Part shown: in pieces, positions 1-10,813 of the stretch
How positions within the stretch are numbered: the first letter of the stretch is position 1
Layout: every line of letters starts with the position of its first letter
DNA from: Dactylis glomerata
Lineage: Eukaryota > Streptophyta > Magnoliopsida > Poales > Poaceae
Direction of reading: 5' to 3'
DNA length: 64,000 nt
NCBI GenBank assembly: GCA_007115705.1
Contig: QXEO01000548.1
Span: 8,382,383-8,446,382 of the forward strand
Program-made: the position numbers and the translations under genes
The notes under the pieces: model-generated
Told to the model about the DNA's origin: nothing
Database searches by the model: none
Seen by the model: the letters and a program-made list of their open reading frames with translations, nothing else

Positions 1-2391
1 TTCAGTTAACAGCGTTAACTGAAGTTATGTCTGAAACTGACAGTAGCAGCAAGCATACACATGATCAGGCTCGAGCTATAAGAGTACTGGACCAAGAGTG
101 ATCACAGAGCATGAATCTCACACCTCACCACAAACCCTAGTTCATCAGCACGAGGGCAAGCTTAGGGTAGAAACCCTAATTCCTCTAGAGGTTGAACCAT
201 GACCAGATCAAGCTCCAGGGAAGCACAGAGAAGAACAGAGGGGAGTAGTGGAGGAGAAGAACTTACGAATCGCCCAGGAGGTACCACCGTGGCATGGCGA
301 GGCAGTGCTCGCGCGGCCACGATGGCACCAAGCTAGGGGAAGGCGCCGACATCATGTCGGCAAAGCACCACACCCATCAGCACCATATCTCACCGAGGAG
401 AAGGCCATGCGGCTCGAGATCAAGCTCGAGGTCGCCATGGCTGAGGTCTAGAGCATCGAAGGTGAAGGAGACGAGAGCACCAGGGGGTAATCGATTAGAT
501 CTCACGGACAGGCGGGAGCACCATCGCAGGATCTATCGATTGCGACCCATCTCAACGGCGGACTCCGGCGGAGCTCGTCGGAATTGAGCGCGGCGGCGGG
601 GGGGGGATGCAGTCGCCAGAGCGGGCGAGAGGAAGAGGACGAGGCGAGCGAGGGGGTGCGGCCGGTCGGTTTGACCGAAGCCACCTAGTCGGGTTCGACC
701 AGGTAGGCCGGCGCCAACAGGTGGGCTAGGCCCGACAAGTGGGCCAGGCCTGGCAGTGGAGTGAGAGAGGGTTTTGTTAAACCAAATTTAAAAACAGAAT
801 TGAAAAGAAAATAAAGGGGTTTTTAGAAAAACCTTTTAACACTTAATAAAAAGCAGAAAATTAATTTGGACTTTGCAAAAATAACCCTAATTGATTTTTG
901 AGCTTTTTATCACATAATTAATGACTTGGTGAATATGAAGAAATTGTTCTTGGGGTTTTATTTTAAAGGAAAAACCTCTGGAAATGATTTAAATGAGAAA
1001 GAAAAAGGACAATAACATTCTTGAAATAAAATAAAGTAAATCCATTCAAGAATTTATCCTTAGCATTATTGAATGAATTTCACATAATATATACTCTGGT
1101 AAATTCATAACTAGGGTATATACACTTTTAATAAATCACCCTATAAAGATAAATAGGAAAGAGAACTTTAAAAGACTTTTTCTATAGTTGTGAGATATCT
1201 AAGAAAAATGTAATTAGAATAGAACTCATTATCAAAATTAAACTCTATTCCAGAATATTGAAGAATATTCTTGAACTCCCTGCGAGGAGCTTCGGGAGGG
1301 TGGAATCCCCGTCAAGATTCCACGGTCCTGGCAATCTATGATGGATTGCGGCAACGACGGGGGTAGAGTGCTGAGGCCGGTGTTACCACAGGGCGTAACC
1401 AAACTGGTGGGGGTAACTCATTGTCAGGAAGGACAAGTATGCCGAGGTCGGCAACTACCAAAGACGTAGTCCGGTGAGGGTAGCGAACCGAAGTTGGAGC
1501 CGCAAAAGGGTGGGTATGCAAGGTCGCGGGAAGGAATAGTGATTGGCTTGGATCAACGGCTGGGCCACATACCAAGGAAGTATGGACGGGAAAGTATGCC
1601 TGGTCGTGCAGCAAAGCGTTGATCTCCTATGGGTACAAGTGACCACCTCTGCAGAGTATACAAAAGTATCAAGATACTCCCTGTTCCGGGAAGGAGCTAC
1701 GAACACGGCAAGAAAGGAGCCCATCGAAGCTCTAATCAACCTGTAAAGACTGACGGACATAGCTCTTTGAATAAAATCAATCTTTGAAGAAATGATTATA
1801 AAAACTGCATTTGACCTAAGACTTTCTAGTCTATGGTCGTAGCTAGTGCATCAAACACCTCTATGCTATTAAACAAACTTGCTGGGTAACGCTCGTTACT
1901 CACCCCACTCTCTTTTAACCCTTGCTTAGACTCGGAGGGCCAGTTTGAGGAGACTAAAGGAAGCCCGGAGGACTACGAGGAAGTCAACTACGAAGAGCCG
2001 GATCTAACGGGAGGATTCGAAGGCATTGACTACACCATCTCCTATGGTCCCGACGAAGGACTCGAGGAGGAGTCCGACAACTAGAGTCGTAGGATAGAAG
2101 CTTTGGTCGCATCGAACACCTAGAATAAAGCGACTAGAGTTGGGCATCATGTTTAGTTTACTACTTTCATTTGCAACCAAGGTTTGTAGTATCAAATTAG
2201 AACCATCTAGTGTTCCTCTTTGGACCGAGGAGGAACTGGAGTCCTTTGTAACATTATGGCTTGTAATATTCAGTGCTTGAATAAAGACCGCTATGTTTCT
2301 GGTGTACCACTCTGAGGGATATAATATTTGTGAATTGGTACTTCACGAGTGTTATGTCAACGACTTGTATACTACAACATGCAGTGGTATG
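1..2391 (+). repeat. G1 5' LTR, left part (window-truncated)
   Basis: Bases 1-1275 repeat 39817-41076 in the same orientation. Bases about 1290-2285 match 41331-42226 in opposite orientation (see the inversion finding). Bases 2282-2391 match 46449-46558. AT2 interrupts the LTR after GTATG (2387-2391), and the last 18 bases of the LTR follow at 16163-16180. The short ORFs here, such as 1336-1614, are LTR reading frames without coding signs. Relative to the 3' LTR this copy lacks the sequence that starts at 41077. Confidence 0.85.
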
Positions 2392-3899
2392 TGATGACCC
2401 ACAAGTATAGGGGGTGTATCGTAGTACTTTCGATAAATAAGTGTCGAACCCAACGACGAGCAGAAGGTGTTGACAAGTGATTTTGATCAAGGATTCACTG
2501 TAAATACTAACAAACGGGTTTCAGGGGTATTTGGTAATGCAAGTAAATAAAGTACAAGTAAATAAAGGACAATAACAATAATTGCTGCAAGTGGCCCAAT
2601 CCTTTCTATAGCAAAGGACAAGCCGGTTGTGTAACTTATGATGACCAAACGTTCTCGAGGACACACGGGAGTTTCTGTCAAGTGCTTTCGCTTCATACCG
2701 CTAAATAATCTTTACTGGTTTGATAAGTGTTATGGGGGTGAACCTGTGCTAGCGCACTACCCTTACTAGGATAAATACACACTTGTGATTATACCCCTTG
2801 CAAGCATCCGCAAATACAAGAAAGTAATTAAGGTAAATCTAACCACAGCCTTAAACTCTAAAATCCTACGCTCCCTGGTGCAATGGTTTCCCATCGGAGG
2901 TCTAGGTTTCTGTCACTCCAGCAACCCCACAATTGGTAGCCAAATACACAATGCATCTCACTAGGCCCATAAATGGTGAAGTATCATGTAGTCGACGTTC
3001 ACATGACACCACTAGTGAAATGGCACCACAACAAATAAATATCAAACCATTAAATATTACTCAACATAATTCCACTACTAACGACTTGACTTCTCCCATG
3101 TCCTCAAGAACTAAACGAACTACTCACAAGACATCATATGGATCATGATCAGAGGTGAAATAATGGTAAATAACAATCTGAACATAAACCTTAATTCAAC
3201 GGTTCCACTCAATAGCATCAACCACAAAAGTAATCAACACCGGGAAAGTTTCCCCTAAGAATTTAACAAGATCCAACTCAAGATGTTACAGCGGGATGGC
3301 ATGGTGATGGTGGAGATGAAGGTGCTGGTGATGGAGATGATGATGATCCCGATGAAGTCTGGTGCGATAGTGATGACGATGGCGACGATCTCCCCTCTCT
3401 GGGAAGGAATTTCCCTGGCAGATTCCTGCCTGCCGGAGAGCTTTTCTCTCTCTGGTGTTTTCCGCCCCGCAGAGGCGGTGGTGTCTATCTCTGAGCCCCC
3501 CCTTGACTTAGGTTTTCGGGGACGATGAAATACGCGAAGGGGCGATGGCAGAAGTGGGCCAGGGGGCCCTCACCACAGGTGGGCGCGGCCAGGGGCTGGG
3601 CCGCGCCCCCTGGTGGTGAGGCTGCCCTGTGGCCCCTCTCGCCTTCTCCTTCCGGCTTCTTCAGTCTTCTGGTAAAATATAATTTTTTGGTATTTTTCTG
3701 GAATTTTCCTGATCTTCAAAATATGGCGCCTTGATGGTCCTTTTTCCAGCAGAATCCTGACTCCGGCAGCAAATCCTCCAATGATCATCAAACGTGTAAA
3801 AACAGAGGAAATAACATAAGTATCACCTCTAAATGTGAAATATATCAATGAATAACAGTAAATTATGATACAAAATAGTGATGCAAAATAGACGTATCA
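2392..3899 (-). repeat. AT2 3' LTR (1508 bp)
   Basis: On the minus strand it starts TGATACGTC (3899) and ends GGGTCATCA (2392). Bases 2735-3899 match the truncated 5' LTR at 14995-16162 closely. The polypurine-type sequence AAGCTTGGGGGCG lies just upstream on the minus strand (3901-3913). Confidence 0.9.
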
Positions 3900-5585
3900 A
3901 CGCCCCCAAGCTTAGACCTCGCTTGTCCCCAAGCAAAAACTAAACTCGGTAAACATGACCACAGGTTTATGAAGTGAAGTGTCGATAATCAAAGTACGGA
4001 CAAGAAGCATCACATTCACCAAGGCACAAGTTATAATAGACAGCAACTTCCCTTTATAAGATATAGACTTGCAATAAGTAAAAGGGAATCACAAATAAAG
4101 ATGCACAAGGTAAACTATAATTGGTGATGGCAAACCTTAGTTCTTGGTCAGAGAACAATAAACAAACTATACTAGCTTTTGAATGGAGCCTTTTTAAAAC
4201 AGAGCTAATATAGCAAAAACCATATGCTCAACGAAACAAACTTTTTGCAATCATAGAAAGCTTTCAAAGATATATTCCTTCAGACAAAAGCATTGTACTA
4301 ACAAAAGAAGTTAGTAAACATGATTAAACGGATCAACATATGGATGAGTGAAACATAACAACTGAAATGCTTGCTTGAGATAGAAGGGAATAGGTTGACT
4401 CAACATGAAAGTAAAAGACAGGCCCTTCGCAGAGGGAAGCAGGGATTAAACATGTGCTAGAGCTTTTCATTTGTAAAACAGAGGTAAATATTGTTTTGAG
4501 AGGTGGTTGCTTTTGTCAACAACTAGCACGGATTTCTTGATATCTTCCATACTAAACAAGTGAGAGCGGTTCCGAGATGTTTGATTAATTGGCACATTGG
4601 TGCTCTTTTAAAGCTTGGCACTCCTCCCCACCTTTCCTTTCTCAAACCATGGCTAACCGATTCCATCGGGTGCCGACCAACTTTCACATACCATGGAGGA
4701 GTGCCTTTTTCTTTTCTTTTTGAGATTATAATGGTCTGACCAGCTCCCTTGCAAAATTAGTGACGAGCAGATGAAGCTGCCTAGTCGAGGGGTACTTAAT
4801 TTAGTATGGAAGATAACAAACCCATCCACTACGTCCTCATGAGCTAAAAACAGTGGCACAAAATGAGAAGTGTTTGAAGGTTTTTGAAAGGTAGCACATG
4901 AAAATTTACTTGGAATGGCTTGAAATACCATGCGTAGGAATTTATAGTGGACTCTTTGGAAGTGACTCAGTTTTTAGGAGTTGGATGCACGAGAAGTATT
5001 TCCTCTCACTACAGGTCTTTGGCTAGCAAGGCTGGGTAACAAGCATAAGAGTTGCATGAAACAAACAAACATACATATAATAAGAACAATCATGCAAACT
5101 TTCTTGAAGGTACAATGATTTTGACTTTGAGAATAATATTACATATAAGCGAAACATGAAGGAAAACTGAAGTGATGTAACTACAAAAACTTCTTTCTTC
5201 TTTTCTACTCAAACCTCAAGGTAATGTTGCTACTGACCAAGCTAAGTTTGCCAAAACCAACTAAATTTACTCATGCTCCCAAAGTGATACCAATACTAAT
5301 CAACAAGACTAATCATATAAGAAACATTGCAAACTAAAATAAAGTGTGCGGAAAGTAAACGATAAAACTTCTCATCAATATTTCATTACCGCAACTCACA
5401 CCAAGGGATACATAGATAACCTACTAAGGAGGATACTTCCACACTGCAAACTATTCTATAAGATAACTTCTTTATTCAAGATATGACTCTACTTGAAAAG
5501 TAAATGAGTAAAAGGTGATGATGTGATACCGCGGCACTCCCCCAAGCTTGGAACAAGCCAAGGGGATGCCAATACCGATGACGAA
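3900..5585 (-). other. AT2 3' noncoding region shared with AT1 and AT3
   Basis: No gene is visible. The minus-strand sequence resembles the post-coding regions of AT1 (10814-13559) and AT3 (22639-25272); for example 4737-4830 corresponds to 24345-24450. Short ORFs such as 4653-4931 are not conserved between copies. Confidence 0.7.
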
Positions 5586-6124
5586 TTACTCCTTTGGTGG
5601 CGGGTAGTCTTTAATAAGCTTTTCAATCAAATCTTTCAAATCATCGATCTTGTGACTGAGGTTACGAATCATCTCTGAATTATGCTCAATACGGCTCATG
5701 AACCTGTCAGCTAGAGAATCCCAGCTCTTGGAATTATTTCCCCATCCTTCTTCACTCTTGGAACTTTCCTTCCCTGCACTGTTAGAGCGATCTATATCCC
5801 AACCGGAGGGTAATTGTGACCTAGGCACCTTTTGAAACTGATGTTCATGAATTAGAGTATGAAAAGGGTTGTTGCCTAACGAAGATGCCCGAGGAGCTAA
5901 GATGTGGCGTGGCACACCCCCTCCGGTTCTTATACGTGCGCTCTTCTTGAAATTGTCATGACTTGTCCCACCCCAATGCTTGCGATCATGGTGCTCGGGC
6001 GTGAACTTTGATCTTCTTCCATATCTTCTTCCTCGGCCTCACTTTCAACTTCTTCCTTCAGCTGAAAGTCTTGGTGGTCATCTTCTGGAGGTGTCTTCTC
6101 CTTGTCGTCGCTTGAAGAAGCCAT
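5586..6124 (-). pseudogene. AT2 post-pol accessory ORF, one frameshift
   Basis: This ORF lies between pol and the 3' noncoding region, where Athila elements carry an extra ORF. The ATG at 6124 opens a frame beginning MASSSDDKEK, followed by a strongly acidic stretch (EVESEAEEEDMEEDQ). The frame shifts near 5970-5985, and the rest reads to the stop at 5586. The C-terminal part (about 5590-5740) has heptad spacing in DRFMSRIEHNSEMIRNLSHK and continues in a likely coiled coil ending DYPPPKE. There is no signal peptide and no membrane segment, so the sequence gives no support for an envelope-like role. Function unknown. One indel is the only visible damage. It is downstream of an intact pol frame, which fits a fairly young element. 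Confidence 0.6.
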
Positions 6125-6463
6125 GGTGCTCTCAAAACTTAAGATCAACTTCTAACAGAAACAGCTCGAAACAAAACACGATGAGAAAACGATATACAGA
6201 CCTCGGGGACTCCGGGGGGTTATATAGGCGAAAATTATACATCGAGAGGAAATCACAGGAGGAAACCAGGACGGAAACGAGCTCCGGGGTGGACTCACCA
6301 TAGGGTGGCACGGCCTGGAGTGGGCCTGCGCCCCCTGGTGGTGAGGAGCCACCGGACTCCGTCTCCTGTCTGTTTTTGTCTCGCGATTTTTCATATTTAG
6401 TAAAAACAATAAAAATATTAATGGAAAAGTTTTTCGTGAACCTTTTCTGACTAGAACTGTTAC

Positions 6464-8589
6464 TTATTCGAAAACGAACTCTGCAGGTTCCTGCAAATTG
6501 TCCTGGATGAATTCTTCTGGAGAAACTGTTTCAATAACATCAACATCTTCATTATAAGAATCTCCAGCAATATAATGTTTGAGTCTTTGCCCATTCACCA
6601 CTTGTGTAGTGTCATCTTTCAACGAAGCAATCTTTATCGCACCTGAGCGGTACACTTCAACAATAACATATGGTCCTTCCCATTTAGAGAGTAATTTTCC
6701 TGCAAAAAATCTAAGACGAGACCTATACAATAGAACTTTCTCACCAACATGAAACTCTCTTTTAAGAATTCTCTTATCATGCCATTGTTTGACTTTCTCT
6801 TTGAAAAGTCTGGCATTCTCATAGGCTTCGTTTCTCCACTCATCTAGAGAACTCAAATCTAACAACTTTTTCTTACCAGCAAGTTTAAAATCCCTATTAA
6901 GCTCTTTCACTGCCCAAAAAGCTTTGTGTTCTAATTCTAAGGGCAAGTGACATGCTTTTCCGTAAACCATTTTGTAAGGAGACATGCCCATGGGGTTCTT
7001 ATAAGCAATTCTATAAGCCCATAAAGCATCATTTAACTTGTTAGCCCAGTTTTTCCTAGATCTATTGACAGTCTTCTGCAAGATAGACTTGATCTCTCTA
7101 TTTGAAAGCTCTATCTGCCCACTAGTTTGGGGATGATAAGCAGAAGCAATTCTATGATTAACGTCATATCTAGCAAGAGTTTTTCTAAAACCATCGTGAA
7201 TAAAATGAGAACTTCCGTCAGTCATAAGATATCTAGGCACACCAAACCTAGGAAAAATAACATCCTTAAGCATTTTTAACGAAGTCTCACCATCGACACT
7301 CTTTGTAGGTATGGCTTCTACCCACTTAGTAACATAATCAACAGCAACAAGTATGTGAGTATAGCCTTTTGAAGGGGGAAAAGGACCCATAAAGTCAAAT
7401 CCCCAACAATCAAACGGTTCAATAACAAGAGTGTAACTCATAGGCATTTCATTATGTCTAGAAATATTACCAACTCTTTGACATTCATCGCAAGATAAAA
7501 CATACCTTCTAGCATCTTTAAAGAGGGTTGGCCAATAAAAACCTGATTGTAGAACCTTCTGTGCGGTTCTATCTCCAGCATGATGTCCTCCATAAGCACT
7601 GCCATGGCATTTCCTCAATATTTCTTGTTGCTCATATTCTGGTACGCATCTTCGCATAATACCATCAACTCCTTCTTTATATAAATGTGGGTCATGCCAA
7701 AAGTAATGCCTCAAATCATAAAAGAATTTTCTTCTTTGCTGAGCTGTAAAGGTTGGAGGCAAATACTTGGAAACAATAAAGTTAGCATAATGAGCATACC
7801 AAGGAAGGTCTCGCGAAGTTACGTTTATTGAAGCCAACTGTTCATTTGGAAAACTATCATTAACAGGAATAGGATCAAAAGAAATGTTTTCCAATCTAGA
7901 CAAGTTGTCAGCCACAGGATTTTCAGCACCTTTCCTATCTACGATATGCAAATCAAACTCTTGTAAAAGCAACACCCATCTAATAAGCCTAGGCTTAGCA
8001 TCCTTCTTCTTCATAAGATATCTAATAGCAGCGTGATCAGTATGAATAGTAACTTTAGAATCAACAATATACGGTCTAAACTTATCACATGCAAAAACAA
8101 CAGCAAGAAACTCTTTCTCAGTAGTAGCATAATTCTTCTGAGCAGCATCAAGAGTCTTACTAGCATAATGAATAACATTCAACTTATTATCTACGCGCTG
8201 TCCAAGAACAGCACCAATAGCAAAATCACTAGCAACACACATAATTTCAAAGGCTAAGTTCCAATCAGGTGGTTGAACAATAGGAGCAGTAGTTAAAGCC
8301 TTCTTAAGAGTTTCAAAAGCTTCCTTATAATCATCATCAAAGACAAATGGTACATATTTTTGAAGAAGATTAGTAAGAGGCTTTGAAATCTTAGAGAAAT
8401 CTTTAATAAACCTCCTATAGAAACCAGCATGACCAAGAATACTACGAATACCTTTAATATCTCTGGGATAGGGCATTTTCTCAATCACTTCCACTTTTGC
8501 TTTGTCAACTTCAATACCTCTTTCAGAAATTTTATGTCCAAGGACAATTCCTTCATTCACCATAAAGTGGCATTTCTCCCATTCACCAC
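6464..8589 (-). pseudogene. AT2 pol fragment: RT C-terminus, RNase H, integrase
   Basis: An uninterrupted frame of about 700 codons ending at 6464. It starts inside reverse transcriptase (LGHKISERGIEVD, then HAGFYRRFIKDFSKISKPL, the thumb region). RNase H follows with ASDFAIGAVL, HYASKTL, TEKEFLAVVFA, IHTDHAA and NPVADNLSR. Integrase has the HHCC zinc motif ending CDECQRVG, then FDFMGPF, LMTDGSSHF and YHPQTSGQIELSN, so the D-D-E residues are present. The C-terminus has GEKVLLYRSRLR and a KWEGPYVI motif. The RT catalytic YxDD region, protease and gag are lost at the junction near 8589 with AT1-family sequence. No stop interrupts the remaining frame, in contrast with G1. Athila assignment is from the integrase form and the tRNA-Asp-type relatives nearby. 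Confidence 0.9.
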
Positions 8590-8599
8590 TTGGGGATGC

Positions 8600-10034
8600 T
8601 GATACGTCTCAAACGTATCTATAATTTTTGATGCTCCATGCTTGTTTTTACACCATTTGTCTTGTGTTTCGTTACACTTCGTGGCGTTTTTATGTGATTT
8701 CCGGAACTAACCTATTGACAAGATGCCACAGTGCCAGTTCCCTGTTTTCTGCTGTTTTTGTGTTTCAGAAAAGCTACACAGGAAATATTCTCAGAATTGG
8801 ACGAAACAAGTTCCAGAACTCCTATTTTTCCCGGACGAAGGACGAGGACCGAAAGAGAGCCGGAGGGGGGCCAGGGGCCAGCCTCACACTAGGGCGGCGC
8901 AGCCTAGGCCCTGGCCGCGCCCCCTATGTGGGAGGAGGCCCTGGCAGCCCCCTGACGACGCCCCTTCGCCTATATAAAGCCTCGGGACAGAAAACCCTAG
9001 GGGAATCGGCGAAATTTCCAGAACAGTTCCGTAGCTCCGCCGCCGTCAAAGACAAATTTCGGGGGACAGAAGTCTCTGTTCTGGCACCCTGCCGGGACGA
9101 GGAAGTGCCCCCAGAGCCATCTCCATCGGTCTCCATCGCTGTCTCCACCGTCTCCATCGACCTCACCGCCATCTCCATCAACCTTGTTGTCTCCTATGAT
9201 GAGGAGGGAGTAGTTCTCCCCCGGGGCTGAGGGCTCTACCGGTAGCTATGTGGTTCACCTCTCTCTCCCATGATGTGATCTTTATGTGATCGTGAGCTTT
9301 GTATCTAGTTGAATTGGTAGATGTTATTATTCGGATATTATGCTACTCGTATGCTTTATTATTGTACTCTCCGGAGATACCTCGTATCATGGTGTAAAGG
9401 TGACTAGTGTGTGCATCATGTGTATCTTTTTGGTTAATGTCTCTATGAAATGTTGGTGTTTGTTGGAACCATCTAGTGTGTTCACGGTGATACTGTGGGA
9501 CAATCTAGTTTGGGTACATACAGACTTTAAGGAGTGCTTCGTAGCCCTACGCATGATTAGTGTTCGTTTTCCATTGGAGAATTGTTTTGAGTTGCATATT
9601 GATGATAGTATCTATTGGTTCAATTATGTTATATTTGTTGGGAGTATGTCCACTAGTGAAAGTATGATTCCTAGGCCTTGTTTCCAAGCATTGCACACCG
9701 TTTCCTTTCAGTTTTGTTACATGTTTGCTCGCAGCGATATTTATTTCAGATTACATTTGCTACTTATAATCATCACTACTACTTGTATTTCACTATCTCT
9801 TCGCTGAACTAGTGCACCTATACATCTGACAAGTGTATTGGGTGTGTTGGGGACACAAGAGACTTTCTGTATCGTAATTGCAGGGTTGCTTGAGAGGGAT
9901 AGCTTTGACCTCTTCCTCCCTGAGTTCGATAAACCTTGGGTGATCCACTTAAGGGAAACTTGTTGCTGTTCTACAAACCTCTGCACTTGGAGGCCCAACA
10001 CTGTCTACAAGAACAGACGCGTGCGTAGACATCA
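8600..10034 (+). repeat. AT1 left LTR (1435 bp) with TATA box
   Basis: Same length as the right LTR. A TATATAAA box (8971-8978) sits 371 bp into the LTR, followed by a GC-rich presumptive leader. The open frame in the second half (9340-9807) is longer in the right LTR, so it is not a conserved gene. The first 180 bp or so resemble the AT3 LTR, after which the two families diverge. Confidence 0.9.
8971..8978 (+). promoter_or_regulatory. TATA box in AT1 left LTR
   Basis: TATATAAA in a CCTTCGCC context. The same box is at 13931 in the right LTR. Placement in mid-LTR before a GC-rich leader fits a U3/R promoter. Confidence 0.6.
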
Positions 10035-10044
10035 AGCTCTTTTC

Positions 10045-10062
10045 TGGCGCCGTTGCCGGGGA
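10045..10062 (+). other. AT1 primer binding site, tRNA-Asp
   Basis: TGGCGCCGTTGCCGGGGA begins ten bases after the LTR end and is complementary to the 3' end of plant tRNA-Asp, as used by Athila elements. Confidence 0.85.
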
Positions 10063-10174
10063 GGTAAGGTAAAAGGTACTCGCATCCTCCTGTGTGAGTG
10101 CTCGGAGTTATTTCCTTTAGATTCTGCAATTATATCTTTTTGTTTCTTGTTTTTATTTTCACTAGTTAGGCTTA

Positions 10175-10813
10175 ATGGAAAATAAAGAGTTCTTTAGTCT
10201 TTTTCCTGAGTTTAGATTTGAAGAGAAAATTGAAAAACCTTTGGAGCTTTATTCGCATACTAATAGTGTTGTTAGTATGAATGCTTTGAATACCGTTGTT
10301 GCTAATGCTATAGAAAAGTCTAAGCTTGGGGAAGCTGGTTTTGTTAAGCATGATATTTTTAGTTCCCCGCCTTTAGTGGAGAAAATTTGCTCTGATTATA
10401 TTTTATCTCCACTATGTGATGTTCCTATGCCTATTACCTATGTTAGTGATCATGATTGGGAAAAGCACTTTACTTTTGATATTGAAAATCTTTTTGGTAC
10501 AAATTCTAAGATTAATAATTGTTGTACCATTAGTACTATCCATGTTCCTTCTTATGATGATATGTTTGATGAGTATGCTTTGCGAAATAGCTGTTCTCTA
10601 GTTTGTGATGATACTAAACCTCTAGTTTATGATGGTTATGATAATGGGTATAATATTTTCAGTTCACCTACTTTTGAGGAGAAAATTAGTTATGATTACA
10701 ATATGCCTCCTATTTTTGATGATTATGGTGATGAGAATAATTATTCTGTTGAATCTGCTCCTACTATGATTGTTCATATGGGGAGTATTAATTCTTTTAC
10801 GCGAGTGGGGTAA
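10175..10813 (+). CDS. AT1 internal ORF, unknown acidic protein (212 aa)
   Basis: This is the only substantial frame in the AT1 interior, beginning 113 bp after the primer site, in the place where gag starts in AT3. The ATG at 10175 opens MENKEFFSLFPEFRFEEK. I do not recognise the family. The protein is acidic and rich in D, N, S and Y, and carries a loose internal repeat: EFRFEEKIEKPLEL, FSSPPLVEKICSDY and FSSPTFEEKISYDY, each followed by a short proline or aspartate segment. There is no zinc knuckle, no protease D-S/T-G, no membrane segment and no RT motif. The AT-rich codon use resembles AT3 gag. It could be a diverged N-terminal gag piece or an independent accessory ORF. It is uninterrupted, but whether it is translated is unknown. 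Confidence 0.5.
   Translation: MENKEFFSLFPEFRFEEKIEKPLELYSHTNSVVSMNALNTVVANAIEKSKLGEAGFVKHDIFSSPPLVEKICSDYILSPLCDVPMPITYVSDHDWEKHFTFDIENLFGTNSKINNCCTISTIHVPSYDDMFDEYALRNSCSLVCDDTKPLVYDGYDNGYNIFSSPTFEEKISYDYNMPPIFDDYGDENNYSVESAPTMIVHMGSINSFTRVG

Noticed and set aside
294..587. ORFs in the G1 LTR (also 40094-40474)
   Set aside because: Overlapping frames in a GC-rich LTR stretch; the copies diverge without regard to codon position.
5586..6124. Retroviral envelope-like gene
   Set aside because: No signal peptide, membrane span or glycoprotein-like features.
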